Shown one piece after another: positions 1-9,192 of a stretch of DNA of 64,000 nucleotides (positions are counted from its first letter, which is position 1; each line of letters opens with the position of its first letter). The translations under genes were made by a program, and so were the position numbers. The notes under the pieces are model-generated. The model saw only the letters and a list, made by a program, of their open reading frames with translations. It ran no database searches and had not been told where the DNA came from. The stretch covers positions 1,426,001 to 1,490,000 of the forward strand of contig OY969556.1 in assembly GCA_963701015.1 (NCBI GenBank), given 5' to 3'. This stretch comes from MFD09286-c1 sp963701015 (GTDB lineage: Bacteria > Bacteroidota > Bacteroidia > Bacteroidales > DTGW01).

Positions 1-103
1 TTATAATATAACGGTTGCACTTGCCGGCTATGCATCACAAACTATGAAAATAACCATTGAAAGAGGAAAAGTTACCGAACTTGAAATAAAGTTGGTGAAG
101 TAA
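1..103 (+). CDS. C-terminal fragment of an unidentified protein
   Basis: The frame is open from base 2 and ends at a TAA at 101-103, giving 33 residues of a protein that begins outside the window. The fragment includes the stretch TVALAGYASQTMKITIERGK and ends in EIKLVK. Alternating hydrophobic residues and a short strand-turn-strand pattern resemble the end of a CarboxypepD_reg-like or other small beta-sandwich domain common in Bacteroidota surface proteins. This is an inference from a short fragment and no function can be assigned. GC-rich hairpins follow immediately. Confidence 0.5.
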   Translation, partial: YNITVALAGYASQTMKITIERGKVTELEIKLVK

Positions 104-105
104 GA

Positions 106-140
106 GGCCCCTCCCCAGCCCTCCCCGAAGGGGAGGGAGA
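106..140. repeat. GC-rich palindromic repeat
   Basis: CCCTCCCC at 119-126 and GGGGAGGG at 130-137 form a perfect 8-bp stem around a GAA loop. The left side is preceded by another CCCCTCCCC run (108-116), giving a partly repeated C-rich block. The composition is very unlike the AT-rich surroundings. I recall near-identical sequences between genes in many unrelated Bacteroidota genomes, which suggests a dispersed REP-like element, but this was not checked by search. Confidence 0.6.
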
Positions 141-146
141 AAAGTC

Positions 147-176
147 AAGCCCTGTGAAAGCAGGGTTTTGTGTTTT
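147..176 (+). terminator. Possible intrinsic terminator of the partial left-edge gene
   Basis: CCCTG (150-154), a six-base loop and CAGGG (161-165) are followed by TTTTGTGTTTT. The stem is only 5 bp, but the T-rich tail and the position just after the left-edge gene fit an intrinsic terminator acting on the plus strand. Confidence 0.45.
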
Positions 177-292
177 CAATAGTTATAGAATGAATATAAT
201 TGTTTAATTGATCTTCAACTATTTTATTTGCTAACACAAAAGTTAACGTTTAGCTTAGTTAACAAACATTCAAATCAAATTTATTTAATGGT

Positions 293-1414
293 TTAAATTA
301 TTTGTGATTCAGGCTTTATACTGAATTTATTTATCCAAACTACCCATAATATGAATGTTAATATATACACAGGATAAGTAAATAAATTGTGAATCTCGAT
401 AGGTAATTGGTAATAACCACCATGATTTACCAAATGAATATATACCAGAGCAACACGAATTGAATTTACAAGATAAATAATAAGAATGCCAGAAAGAATA
501 AACCACAATTTATGAAACCAATTGCCGGAAAGTACAAAAACAAAAGCTGCAAATAATAACATTAAATCGATACCCAAACAAGCATCAGCCATATATACAG
601 CTGTACCATAACCATAAATTGACCTGCCTGTAACATGTGAATAATAACCAAATAAAGAAGAAGTTGATTGAGAAATATGAAGGAGTGTTTGTGTTAAAAA
701 TAATCCAGTACCTGGAATAAGATTGCTAAAAATTAATGTTTCAATTAAAAAACTTACAGCAAAAATTGCAATAAGTTTTTTAAACACTAAATTGGTTTCA
801 CTAAGTGAGTAATTAATGAATGAGCCTAATTTAATTTTAATTGCCGGATATTTCTGCCAAAAAAAATATATAAGTAAAAGGGTCAATAAGTTTCTTATAA
901 GCATTGAAAAATTGAAAATAATTCTAAAATATATACTATCTGTATACAATGACAAAAAAGAAATTCGAAAAATATTGTAAGTGAGAATAGTAAATAAGCC
1001 AATAAGTAAAAAATAAAATTTGACTTTACTATTTGCAGGCGTTATTAAACTAAAAAATATGATTATACAAATATGCTTGAGTGAATAATAAAAATAGTCA
1101 ATATGCAATGGAATATTAGAATTGGAATAAATATCAGATGTACTGTATTTGATAAAAGCTTTTATTCCAAATAAATGTAATAAATCTTTCGAAACAATTA
1201 GCAATAAACTACTATAGAGATGAATAAAATGATTATAAAAGTCAGCATTAAAACTATGTGTTATAATTCTGTTCCTAAAAATTGTATAAAAAACATAAGA
1301 AAAAGCAACAATCAAAAGATATGCATAAAATAAATTAATTTTATTAATCCATTTTATTTTAACAATATTTTGAAAATTAATTTTCAAAATTGTTTTTCTT
1401 TTTGTTTTTACCAA
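293..1414 (-). CDS. Exosortase-family transpeptidase
   Basis: A polytopic membrane protein of about 373 residues with at least eight hydrophobic segments. The C-terminal half carries the three marks of the exosortase/archaeosortase family: a Cys in DACLGIDLM, an Arg in NSIRVALVY and a His in EIHNLF. In this family they form the Cys-Arg-His active site that cleaves C-terminal sorting signals in the inner membrane and attaches the protein to a carrier. The only in-frame start after the preceding stop is TTG at 1414, which overlaps the upstream PID-CTERM gene by 38 bp. The true start could be another non-ATG codon slightly further in, but no ATG occurs before the core. The adjoining gene encodes an obvious target, so the two probably form an enzyme-substrate operon. 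The exact subfamily (for example XrtX or XrtN) cannot be decided by eye. Confidence 0.85.
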   Translation of the reverse strand: MVKTKRKTILKINFQNIVKIKWINKINLFYAYLLIVAFSYVFYTIFRNRIITHSFNADFYNHFIHLYSSLLLIVSKDLLHLFGIKAFIKYSTSDIYSNSNIPLHIDYFYYSLKHICIIIFFSLITPANSKVKFYFLLIGLFTILTYNIFRISFLSLYTDSIYFRIIFNFSMLIRNLLTLLLIYFFWQKYPAIKIKLGSFINYSLSETNLVFKKLIAIFAVSFLIETLIFSNLIPGTGLFLTQTLLHISQSTSSLFGYYSHVTGRSIYGYGTAVYMADACLGIDLMLLFAAFVFVLSGNWFHKLWFILSGILIIYLVNSIRVALVYIHLVNHGGYYQLPIEIHNLFTYPVYILTFILWVVWINKFSIKPESQII

Positions 1415-1598
1415 CTAGGTATGCAATTCCGGCACCCAATAAGAATGTAAGTATTCCTCCATCAATTGGAACTCCGGCACCACCTCCAACAGGAGGACCG
1501 CTAGGAAGGCCACCGGGGCCACCTGGTTGAGCAAAAATTGAAGTAGCATTAAGGACAATTATAAATACTATCCATAATATTTTAAATAATTTATCCAT
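1377..1598 (-). CDS. PID-CTERM sorting-signal protein (exosortase substrate)
   Basis: A 73-residue exported protein. It has a signal peptide (about residues 1-23, ending IFAQ), a Gly/Pro-rich middle (PGGPGGLPSGPP), and a C-terminal tripartite tail: the PID motif in VPIDGG, a hydrophobic helix FLLGAGIAYLV, and a basic end GKNKKK. This matches the PID-CTERM protein-sorting signal of Bacteroidota. Almost nothing lies between the two signals, so the mature product would be a Gly/Pro-rich peptide of some 25 residues. It lies directly upstream of and overlaps the exosortase, which makes that enzyme its likely processor. The function of the mature peptide is unknown. Confidence 0.85.
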   Translation of the reverse strand: MDKLFKILWIVFIIVLNATSIFAQPGGPGGLPSGPPVGGGAGVPIDGGILTFLLGAGIAYLVGKNKKKNNFEN

Positions 1599-1661
1599 AC
1601 GTATAATTTAGTTATAAATTAAATTTCTTATCTATACCATTATAATGGTTGTTTCAAAATT

Positions 1662-4600
1662 TTATTTTATTACAATTTTATAATTCATTGTTTGCTTATT
1701 TGTTGTGACATTTACAATATAAACCGATTGTTTGAGGTTTAATAAAACCGGCCAGGAACTATTTCTACCCCAAGTTTCAAGTTTTCGGCCGTTCAAATCG
1801 TATAATGTTACAGTTTCAATTAATTCGTTTTGTGATGTTGTTATATACAATTGCTGTTGGGCTGTCCACACGTTTAATTTACTTATGCCAGTAGTGTAAA
1901 TGCCCAAAGCGGCATCGGCTTTGAAAACAATTTTAAACCTTGCCGAATCATCAGTTGGTGCAGCTTCAAATGTGTATAATAAACTATCCTTTATTTCTTG
2001 AGTTGTATTGTTAAGTTTGTCAAACAAGTACATCCTAAGCTCTTTAAATTCCAGATTATTGTATAGTGTTAATTTATAACTGGTATCCTTTCCAACACTT
2101 AGGTATATAGGTATATGAACAGTAGTATCAATATTATCGTACGTATAAATCGAAAACATCTTATCGTTTTGCAATGTGTACAATTGAGGTGCAGAAACGT
2201 AACCTTTTATTTTTTGGGCATTGTATATATAATCAATTCCTGAAGTTGCCATGGAATCTTTCATAATTACTACTTCATCGGAGTATTTGTTGCCTGTAAC
2301 TTTTAGGCGAATTAATGGTGGTTCACTTTTTGCAGATTTCATAAGACTTATTGTGTTGTGCACCTGAACGCTTTTTGTCATGGATAATGAACCTCCTCCT
2401 GCTAATGCCTGCACAAAAAATCCTTGCCCCATGGCAATGTATTGGCTACCTCCATTTGTTCCGGTAATTCCGTTATATGTTGCATATTGACCTGCTGTTT
2501 CACTCCAACTCCATAAGTTGTTTGATAAATTTGTTTTTGTCCAGCCACTGGCAGCGTTCCAATCAATTGCCGAGGGGTAAGGGTTACCCAATAAATTGTA
2601 TCCGTTTTTTTTATGTGTGCAAGTTAGTGGACCAATATCGCCATCATTTAGTGAGCCATTATAGCTTATGGTTGTGGCAGAATTTGCCCACAATACAGCA
2701 CCGGTTCCGGGTATTAAAGGCATAGTTGTAGAAGTAATATACGCACCAAAAGCATCGGTGCTTTCATCATATTGCCGCATGTATAACCCGGAATATAAAC
2801 CGCTGTTTGAGGCAGCAACTGAGGTTGAAATTAAATGCCACGAAGCTCCGGGTAAATAGCGTTCCACTACTGCAGAACCTGTGATTGTGCCATTATTAAT
2901 AAGAGAACCATCTCCTGCGGCATTGCTACTAATTGTAATATTGCCAGAAGAAGTAAGTGTGGCACCTGAGTTTAAAGTCAAAGTTCCTGAAGTGGTGATG
3001 TTTACTGTGCCTGCGGAAATGTTACCACCGATGGCTACAGTGCCGCCAATTGTAATATTACCAGTAGTAAGTGAGCTGCCTGGGTTCAATGTAAAGGTAC
3101 CTGAAGGGCTGATACTTACGCTACCTGCTGAAATTGTACCATCAATTGTTGCATTGTTATCAATTGTAAGTTTACCACTAACAGTAATTGTATTTGCAGA
3201 TCCAAGTGAAAGTGACCCTCCATTCGAAATAGTTAAATTGGCGACTGATAAATCGGGTCCATTATATGCCCCTGTTATTAGCACTGATTCTGAACTTCCC
3301 GGAGCGCTTCCACCAGACCATGATGATCCATCCCACATATTATCGGCAATAGACAGTATAATTGGAGTACGACTACTTACACAGCCAGTAGTGGTATTTC
3401 TTGATTCTGCATAATAGGTTCCATCTGAAGATGTAGTATATGTATTACTACCTGAAAGCAATGGCGTGCCACCAGTAATTGTTGAGTACCAATCAACAAA
3501 ATTGCCAATTGAAGTAGCGCTTAAAATTGCAACAGTATTAATAATTGCTGCTTGATCGCCACCACTTACAGGAGGGGAAGGCAATGTAATTACTGTAATG
3601 GATATATTTGCAGTATTTGTGCAGCCATTTAAATCTGTACCTGTAACAGTATAATTATTTGAGGAAGTTGGGACAAATGAAATTCCATTTGATACACCAC
3701 CAGACCAGACATACGATAAGGCGCCACCACCGCTTAAAGTTGTACTGCCCCCTGCACAAAATGTTAAATCGGTTGCAATTGCCGTTACAGTTGGCAGGTC
3801 ATTAATTGTTATATCTTTTCCATTATCGTTTCCAATTATTGAAGGATTACTGCTAACCACTCTGATTCTAAAAGAATTCCCAGGAGTGGTTGAACCTGGA
3901 ATTAAAGCATTAATTATCCCTGCTGAGGTTGATGAAAGAGTGCCAATATCCACAGGTGCTGCAAAAGAACCAGAAGCATCAGAGAGTTGAGCAGTTAATA
4001 TATTACCAGCATTGAAACTTCCATTACTAATAAAAGAAATATTTAATGAACTACCTAAACAGATTGAATTACTTAAACTAGAGGTAGTAATTACAGATGC
4101 TGGAGCAACTATAGCAGGTATCTCAATCAGATTTGTATAAACAGGATTAATACCATCATTTGAGCCACCACCAAAAGAATGTTTCACAGTGTATATTGGA
4201 CTGCTGTTGTTATTTCCATTTTGATATTCAAAAAGTACATCAATAGATGGGGAATAACCAGTTGTTAGTCCATATAAGCGTCCATTAGATGCCTGAATTA
4301 AAGAACCTTCTGGATGGTTACCGTAACCTCCGCCATAAAAGCCAAATCTATTATTTATTGTTGAATTGACAAAGTTATATTGAAAAATTGAGCCAACACG
4401 TATTGACCCTCCTTGGACTCCGCCTCCTTGTGACGTCAACCCATAAAGTTTGCCATCACTTGCCTGTATTAAAGAGCCATAGGGATTATCTCCAGTTAAT
4501 CCGGTATGGTTAATTTTTATAGAATATATATTCGTATTCGGGTCGTATTGAAAAATTACTCCTCCTGTTCCACCCATTTCTGTCATTCCATAAAGCATAC

Positions 4601-5318
4601 CGTCAGAAGCCTGCATCAAAGAGCCATAAGGATTAGTCCCATTGGCATCTAAATCAATCTTTTTTGAATATGATAATGACGATGGATCGAACTGAAATAT
4701 TACACCAAATCCACTATAACCAGAATTATTGCCATGAATTCCACCACGAGTAGTCATTCCATATAGCATGCCATCTGAAGCCTGAATTAAAGCTCCACAA
4801 GGATTAACGCCTTCGTTAATGGCATCCGTAAAATCAAATAAATTTTGAAAGGTATTAGAAGTCAAATCGTACTGAAAAATTGTACCCCATCCTTTTGGTC
4901 CACCGCCAGCCATACCATATAATTTTCCATCTGAAGCCTGCATTAATGAACCAATAGGATAAAGACCATTGATACTATCAAAATCAAATATATTGGTATA
5001 AGTTAGTGTAACTGGATCGTATTTAAAGATTGTCCCTTTGTTATTAGCTCCACCATATTGGGTCATTCCATATAATTTTCCATCAGTTGCATATAAAAGC
5101 GAACCTTGAGGGTATCCTCCATCCGATGATGGATTGAAACTATATTGTACATTAAAGTTGTTTCCTGATCCATCAGTTTTAAAAATAACACCCGCATCAA
5201 ATTGCCCTCCTCTGCTTGTCATTCCCCAAAGCTCAGTTTGGGTTTGAGCAAAGCTGGCAAGTGGCAAAAGATAAATGGTAAAAGCGAGGATCAACAGAAT
5301 ATTATATAACTTTTTCAT
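1662..5318 (-). CDS. T9SS cargo protein with GloVer tandem repeats
   Basis: A 1218-residue secreted protein with a signal peptide at about 1-25. Residues roughly 30-400 contain seven copies of a 45-55 residue unit of the form LYGMT..GG...G.IFQYDP, usually introduced by GSLMQASDGK. This is the GloVer choice-of-anchor repeat. Then come an Ig-like segment (about 410-510), a PKD/Ig-like segment containing GDLNGCTN-type strands (about 515-590), a Gly/Ser/Thr-rich repetitive region with recurring GNITIGG-like strands that looks like a beta helix (about 660-830), and a long beta-rich region. The last 75 residues (LNVWTAQQQLYI ... LYDLNGRK ... YIVNVTT) form a type A T9SS sorting domain, so export through the Por system and surface attachment or release are expected. 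The ligand or role is unknown. No hairpin terminator is evident on its 3' side. Confidence 0.85.
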   Translation of the reverse strand: MKKLYNILLILAFTIYLLPLASFAQTQTELWGMTSRGGQFDAGVIFKTDGSGNNFNVQYSFNPSSDGGYPQGSLLYATDGKLYGMTQYGGANNKGTIFKYDPVTLTYTNIFDFDSINGLYPIGSLMQASDGKLYGMAGGGPKGWGTIFQYDLTSNTFQNLFDFTDAINEGVNPCGALIQASDGMLYGMTTRGGIHGNNSGYSGFGVIFQFDPSSLSYSKKIDLDANGTNPYGSLMQASDGMLYGMTEMGGTGGVIFQYDPNTNIYSIKINHTGLTGDNPYGSLIQASDGKLYGLTSQGGGVQGGSIRVGSIFQYNFVNSTINNRFGFYGGGYGNHPEGSLIQASNGRLYGLTTGYSPSIDVLFEYQNGNNNSSPIYTVKHSFGGGSNDGINPVYTNLIEIPAIVAPASVITTSSLSNSICLGSSLNISFISNGSFNAGNILTAQLSDASGSFAAPVDIGTLSSTSAGIINALIPGSTTPGNSFRIRVVSSNPSIIGNDNGKDITINDLPTVTAIATDLTFCAGGSTTLSGGGALSYVWSGGVSNGISFVPTSSNNYTVTGTDLNGCTNTANISITVITLPSPPVSGGDQAAIINTVAILSATSIGNFVDWYSTITGGTPLLSGSNTYTTSSDGTYYAESRNTTTGCVSSRTPIILSIADNMWDGSSWSGGSAPGSSESVLITGAYNGPDLSVANLTISNGGSLSLGSANTITVSGKLTIDNNATIDGTISAGSVSISPSGTFTLNPGSSLTTGNITIGGTVAIGGNISAGTVNITTSGTLTLNSGATLTSSGNITISSNAAGDGSLINNGTITGSAVVERYLPGASWHLISTSVAASNSGLYSGLYMRQYDESTDAFGAYITSTTMPLIPGTGAVLWANSATTISYNGSLNDGDIGPLTCTHKKNGYNLLGNPYPSAIDWNAASGWTKTNLSNNLWSWSETAGQYATYNGITGTNGGSQYIAMGQGFFVQALAGGGSLSMTKSVQVHNTISLMKSAKSEPPLIRLKVTGNKYSDEVVIMKDSMATSGIDYIYNAQKIKGYVSAPQLYTLQNDKMFSIYTYDNIDTTVHIPIYLSVGKDTSYKLTLYNNLEFKELRMYLFDKLNNTTQEIKDSLLYTFEAAPTDDSARFKIVFKADAALGIYTTGISKLNVWTAQQQLYITTSQNELIETVTLYDLNGRKLETWGRNSSWPVLLNLKQSVYIVNVTTNKQTMNYKIVIK

Positions 5319-5593
5319 TTTGTATGTTTTGGTATAAATAATGTATAAATAAAATCTAAATAAATTATTGTTTTATTGAACAGTTATTTAATTTAATCGT
5401 TTATAAAAAAAAGTCATTTAATTTAATTTTAATCAATTGAGTGCTATGACTAAAAAAATAAATATTTTTTAGTATTTGTTCTAAAATTTTTGACGTTTTA
5501 AAATTAGAAATGAATAATTTGATGGTCAATACTCAATTTGAGTATTTTTTATACCAGGATTTTCGGAAATTTTATTTTTAAAAACTATTATAT
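5319..5593. other. Divergent intergenic region, no clear elements
   Basis: This 275-bp AT-rich spacer lies between the divergently transcribed T9SS protein and the hydrolase/LuxR pair and must hold both promoters. No exact TAnnTTTG element or hairpin was found on either strand. Confidence 0.5.
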
Positions 5594-6463
5594 ATGATTG
5601 CTAATATTAATGAAAAACAAAAAATGGAGCTTCTGCATCCATTATACTATAAAGAAATTGCAGGACAACAAATAGCTTTTTATGAAAGCGCAGGCAAAGG
5701 AGAAACAGTGCTCATGGTTCATGGTAATTCGTCAAATGCCGGAAATTTCAAAAATCAATTATTTAGTGAATTAGGAGAAAAATATCATTTGGTTGCTTTT
5801 GATTTTCCGGGTTGTGGCAATTCTGCTTTTTCTGATGAACCTGAGAAAATATATGGAATAAATGGCTTGGCAGAAATACTTCTGGAGGTTATCCATTCAT
5901 TAGGTAATGATTGTTGGATAGTTGGACACTCATTAGGTGCAAATGTTGCATTGCTTGCAGCACAAAAGAACATATCACTTATAAAAGGATTTTTCTTATC
6001 GGGACTTTTATTGGTAGATAAACCCGAAGAATTGGCTAATGCTGCATTACCTAATCCTTTTTTGCCTCTTTTTTTTCAGGAGAATTTAACTACCCAAGAA
6101 ATGCAAAGTCTTGCAGAAGCTGGTTTTTATAATCAAAATCATGAAGCAATAAAAAATGTAATAGATGGCTTAACGATTACCGATCCTTTATTGCGAAAGG
6201 GTATAGCTGCTTCAGTTGCCGATCCACAATTTTATCCAGGACATAAGCAATTTCTGAACTCTTTAAAATTGCCGGTTGCCCTTGTCGAAGGACGTTATGA
6301 TGCTTTTATTAACCAAGATTATTTGGTAAAGCAAAAATTCTCAGTCTTGTGGAGAGAAGAATTGCAATTGATTGACAACGCCGGACATTATCCTCATTTA
6401 GAGAACCCGGTTGATATAAACCAGCTTCTGGAGCAATTTATTAGTGAATATATAAAGCCATGA
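5594..6463 (+). CDS. Alpha/beta hydrolase
   Basis: A 289-residue cytoplasmic protein of the alpha/beta-hydrolase fold. Visible elements are the oxyanion HG pair in VLMVHGNSS (about 43-44), the nucleophile elbow GHSLG (111-115, Ser113), an acidic residue in EGRYDAF (Asp236) and the catalytic His in DNAGHYPHLENP (His265). The catalytic triad is therefore complete. Family members are esterases, lactonases, C-C hydrolases or haloperoxidase-like enzymes, and the substrate cannot be read from the sequence. The stop codon overlaps the start of the LuxR-type regulator by four bases (ATGA), so the two are translationally coupled. The enzyme may make or remove a small molecule sensed by that regulator, but this is inference. 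Confidence 0.85.
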   Translation: MIANINEKQKMELLHPLYYKEIAGQQIAFYESAGKGETVLMVHGNSSNAGNFKNQLFSELGEKYHLVAFDFPGCGNSAFSDEPEKIYGINGLAEILLEVIHSLGNDCWIVGHSLGANVALLAAQKNISLIKGFFLSGLLLVDKPEELANAALPNPFLPLFFQENLTTQEMQSLAEAGFYNQNHEAIKNVIDGLTITDPLLRKGIAASVADPQFYPGHKQFLNSLKLPVALVEGRYDAFINQDYLVKQKFSVLWREELQLIDNAGHYPHLENPVDINQLLEQFISEYIKP

Positions 6464-7254
6464 AAACGCTTTATATTGGTGAATCAAGTAAAGATTTTCT
6501 CGCATACTGGAGAAGTGTAAATAAAGATTTAGATATTCCTAAATTAGGCATACCTAAAGAATTGGCTTGCTACCAACAAATGGCAAAACAAAATAGACAA
6601 GCTTGTTTTGTAGCAAATTTAATTGAATTAAGATATGAGCATTTAAATTTGGAACCTATATCGGATTATTTTAAACATCCCACTCAAAACTTTTTAAAGG
6701 ATGGATATAATTATGCCTGGCAACAAATACCTAAAGAGTTCCTCGATTTTAACATTCAAGGATACAGAAGACTGTTGATAAATGCTATGAATAGAAGTAA
6801 ACCTGAAGACCGGTCAAAAGTTGAGGCCTTTCTTGATTACAATTATAAATTTGATAATAATGGATCGGATTATTCAAGATTTATTCAACATATGAAAATT
6901 TTAGTGTCTGATAAAAATAGCAAACCAATATTTTCTATAAATTTTTGTTCTAATATAACGTATCTTAAAAAGAAAGATAATGCTACGCTTGCAATTAAAA
7001 TGCCAGATAAAAGTGTAATTTTTTATCATTACAATGCTTACAACAAATCAGTCTTTGATTACGGAACAATGAGTGAACGAGAAATTTGTTTATTGCATTT
7101 GCTTACAAAAGGATTAAGTAGCAGGCAAATTGCAGAAATTTTATTCATAAGTCCACATACAGTAGATACTCATAGAAGAAATTTGCTTGAAATGACTAAT
7201 TGTGTTGACACTACCGCACTTATTGTGTATTGCAGAATGTTGGGAATTATTTAG
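6460..7254 (+). CDS. LuxR-family transcriptional regulator
   Basis: A 264-residue protein with a GerE/LuxR-type helix-turn-helix at about 203-264 (SEREICLLHLLTKGLSSRQIAEILFISPHTVDTHRRN). The Thr-Val-Asp-Thr-His recognition segment is intact. The first 200 residues match no domain I can name; secondary-structure cues suggest a PAS-like sensory fold around 110-195. There is no receiver domain, so it is not an obvious response regulator. It overlaps the hydrolase by ATGA. The binding site and targets are unknown. Confidence 0.85.
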   Translation: MKTLYIGESSKDFLAYWRSVNKDLDIPKLGIPKELACYQQMAKQNRQACFVANLIELRYEHLNLEPISDYFKHPTQNFLKDGYNYAWQQIPKEFLDFNIQGYRRLLINAMNRSKPEDRSKVEAFLDYNYKFDNNGSDYSRFIQHMKILVSDKNSKPIFSINFCSNITYLKKKDNATLAIKMPDKSVIFYHYNAYNKSVFDYGTMSEREICLLHLLTKGLSSRQIAEILFISPHTVDTHRRNLLEMTNCVDTTALIVYCRMLGII

Positions 7255-7697
7255 AATTAGAATTAAAAAACGTAAAACCTGGAATTAGCAAGGGTGAGGA
7301 GAAAAACAAGTGAATGGTCAGCGGGACAGTTGCAAGGAAGGTGTGCTAATCTTTTGCTTTGTGGTGGAGTATTTGTATTTGTTCTCTCAAAATCTTTTTT
7401 AGGCAATTTAGTTGCACCAAAAGTGCTTAAGCTAAGTAAAATACGGGATTCACTTTCAGGATAAAACTTAATAAACATATATAAATAGAATGCACTAAAC
7501 TTGCAAACATTCTATTGTCCAAATCTTACAAAGCAGCCAATATTACTATATGTAGCATAATTTCACAATAGTTGTTGGTAGGCAACAAAATACGAAATAT
7601 TCGCAACAACCATGCAAAAAGACTGCACAAAAAATTGAAGTATTATTTGTGCAAAACTGAACAAGTACAGGCAGTGTGTTGACAAGTGAAATTAGAT
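7255..7697. other. 443-bp stretch without a convincing gene; possible repeat element
   Basis: This lies between the LuxR-type regulator and the 3' end of mnmE. It is less AT-rich than the neighbouring spacers. It contains a minus-strand open frame at 7263-7478 (71 codons, FGATKLPKKDFERTNTN...) with unusual composition and no domain. It also contains an inverted repeat, GTTGTTG (7571-7577) and CAACAAC (7604-7610). The frame looks like translated non-coding sequence of a kind I associate with dispersed Bacteroidota repeats. I cannot assign a function. Confidence 0.4.
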
Positions 7698-9080
7698 TCA
7701 CTTTCCGATACAGAAATTTTTAAATATATTGCCTAATATTTCATCGGTAGTAATTTCACCAGTTATATCGCCAATATAATTTAACATTTCCCTAATATCT
7801 TCTGAAATAATATCGGTATATGATTTATTTTTTATATTTTCAATCACTTTTTTTCCTGTAGATATTGTTTTTTCAAGCGCTTCGTAATGTCTTATGTTTG
7901 TTATAATAACTTCATTATTCGAAATATTTTTAATGTTTGCTGATTCGATTATAAAATCGAGTATTTTATTTAAGTTCATTTTTTGCTTTGCAGCAATAGG
8001 TATAGTTATATAATCAACATCCGACATTATTTGTAAGTTTATATTTAGTTGAGAGTTACTTATTTTATCAATTTTATTGAGTAAAATAGCAATTGACTGA
8101 TCGTTTGATAAATGAATTTTTTTAAGCTGGTGGTGAATATCTGTTATGCTTTCTGTAGCATCAATCATTAAAAGAATAACAGAAGCTTTTTTAATTTTAT
8201 CAAAAGTTTTTTCAATTCCCAAAATTTCTATGGTATCAATAGTATCTCTAATTCCGGCAGTATCTATAAACCTAAGTTGTACTCCATTAATATTAATTAC
8301 ATCTTCAATTGTATCACGGGTAGTTCCGGGAATTTCAGAAACGATGGCTTTTTCTTCGTTTAATAAAGCATTTAATAATGTTGATTTTCCGGTATTTGGC
8401 TTACCTACTATAGCAACAGGAATACCATTTTTTAAAACATTCCCAACTTTAAAGGAATTTGCAAGTTTTTCGCAGGTTGAATTTATTTCAAGAATTAAAT
8501 TTAAAAGCTTTGTTCTATCGGCAAATTCAACATCTTCTTCACTAAAATCGAGCTCAAGTTCAATTAATGAAATAAAATAGAGTAATTGTTTCCTTAAATT
8601 TTCAAGTATGTGAGAAAATCCGCCACGCATTTGATTCATTGCAACCTGATGTGATAACTTATTTTGAGAGGCTATTAAATCTCCAACGGCTTCGGCTTGA
8701 GATAAATCAAGTTTTCCGTTCATAAATGCCCTAAATGTAAATTCACCAGGTTTCGCAAGTCGTGCTCCATTTATTATCAATAGTTCAAGAATTTTTTGTT
8801 GTATAAATATAGAACCGTGACAATTTATTTCAATTACATCTTCGCCGGTATATGATTTTGGCCCTTTAAATATTGAGATAAGTACTTCATCAATAATATT
8901 AGTTCCATCTGCAATTTTTGTTAATATTAAAGTATGTGACAGGTTTGAAGATATTTTTTGGCTTATAATTTTATTAATGATTTTGAAACTTTCGTCACCG
9001 CTAATACGAATAACACTTATAGCAGCAATTCCGTAAGCAGTTGCAGGGGCACATATGGTATCTTGTATTGGCATTTCCAA
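7698..9080 (-). CDS. mnmE: tRNA uridine-5-carboxymethylaminomethyl modification GTPase MnmE
   Basis: At 460 residues this is full length for the family. MnmE works with MnmG to install the cmnm5 group on wobble uridine 34 of certain tRNAs, using formyl-tetrahydrofolate and GTP. The N-terminal folate-binding domain starts DTICAPATAYGIAAI. The inserted G domain shows GKPNTGKST (226-234), DTAG (273-276) and NKID (about 335). The C-terminus ends in FCIGK, with the family's invariant Cys. ATG at 9080 follows a TAnnTTTG-type -7 element with a short leader. It is monocistronic here and divergent from the first hybrid kinase. Confidence 0.97.
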   Translation of the reverse strand: MEMPIQDTICAPATAYGIAAISVIRISGDESFKIINKIISQKISSNLSHTLILTKIADGTNIIDEVLISIFKGPKSYTGEDVIEINCHGSIFIQQKILELLIINGARLAKPGEFTFRAFMNGKLDLSQAEAVGDLIASQNKLSHQVAMNQMRGGFSHILENLRKQLLYFISLIELELDFSEEDVEFADRTKLLNLILEINSTCEKLANSFKVGNVLKNGIPVAIVGKPNTGKSTLLNALLNEEKAIVSEIPGTTRDTIEDVININGVQLRFIDTAGIRDTIDTIEILGIEKTFDKIKKASVILLMIDATESITDIHHQLKKIHLSNDQSIAILLNKIDKISNSQLNINLQIMSDVDYITIPIAAKQKMNLNKILDFIIESANIKNISNNEVIITNIRHYEALEKTISTGKKVIENIKNKSYTDIISEDIREMLNYIGDITGEITTDEILGNIFKNFCIGK

Positions 9081-9102
9081 ATATTAATTTATAATTTCAT
9101 GG

Positions 9103-9110
9103 CAAAATTA
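9103..9110 (-). promoter_or_regulatory. Probable -7 element of the mnmE promoter
   Basis: Read on the minus strand this is TAATTTTG, an exact match to the Bacteroidota -7 consensus TAnnTTTG, 22 bases before the mnmE ATG. No TTTG is visible in the -33 position, so support is partial. Confidence 0.4.
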
Positions 9111-9192
9111 CTTTGTTAAATGTATCTTTATACTACTTAATCTGAAAAAATTAAACAGAAAATATAATTCTTTTGTAATTTGAAATAGTTTT

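Noticed and set aside
2881..3414. 177-codon plus-strand frame opposite the T9SS protein
   Set aside because: It is antisense to the repetitive Gly/Ser/Thr-rich part of a convincing coding region and reads as a shadow, with runs of Pro, Val and Glu.
7263..7478. 71-codon minus-strand frame as a gene
   Set aside because: Composition is not protein-like, it has no domain and it fills a repeat-like spacer; recorded only as part of the gene-free stretch.
8146..8580. 144-codon plus-strand frame inside mnmE
   Set aside because: It lies wholly antisense to the conserved G domain of MnmE and has no recognisable domain.
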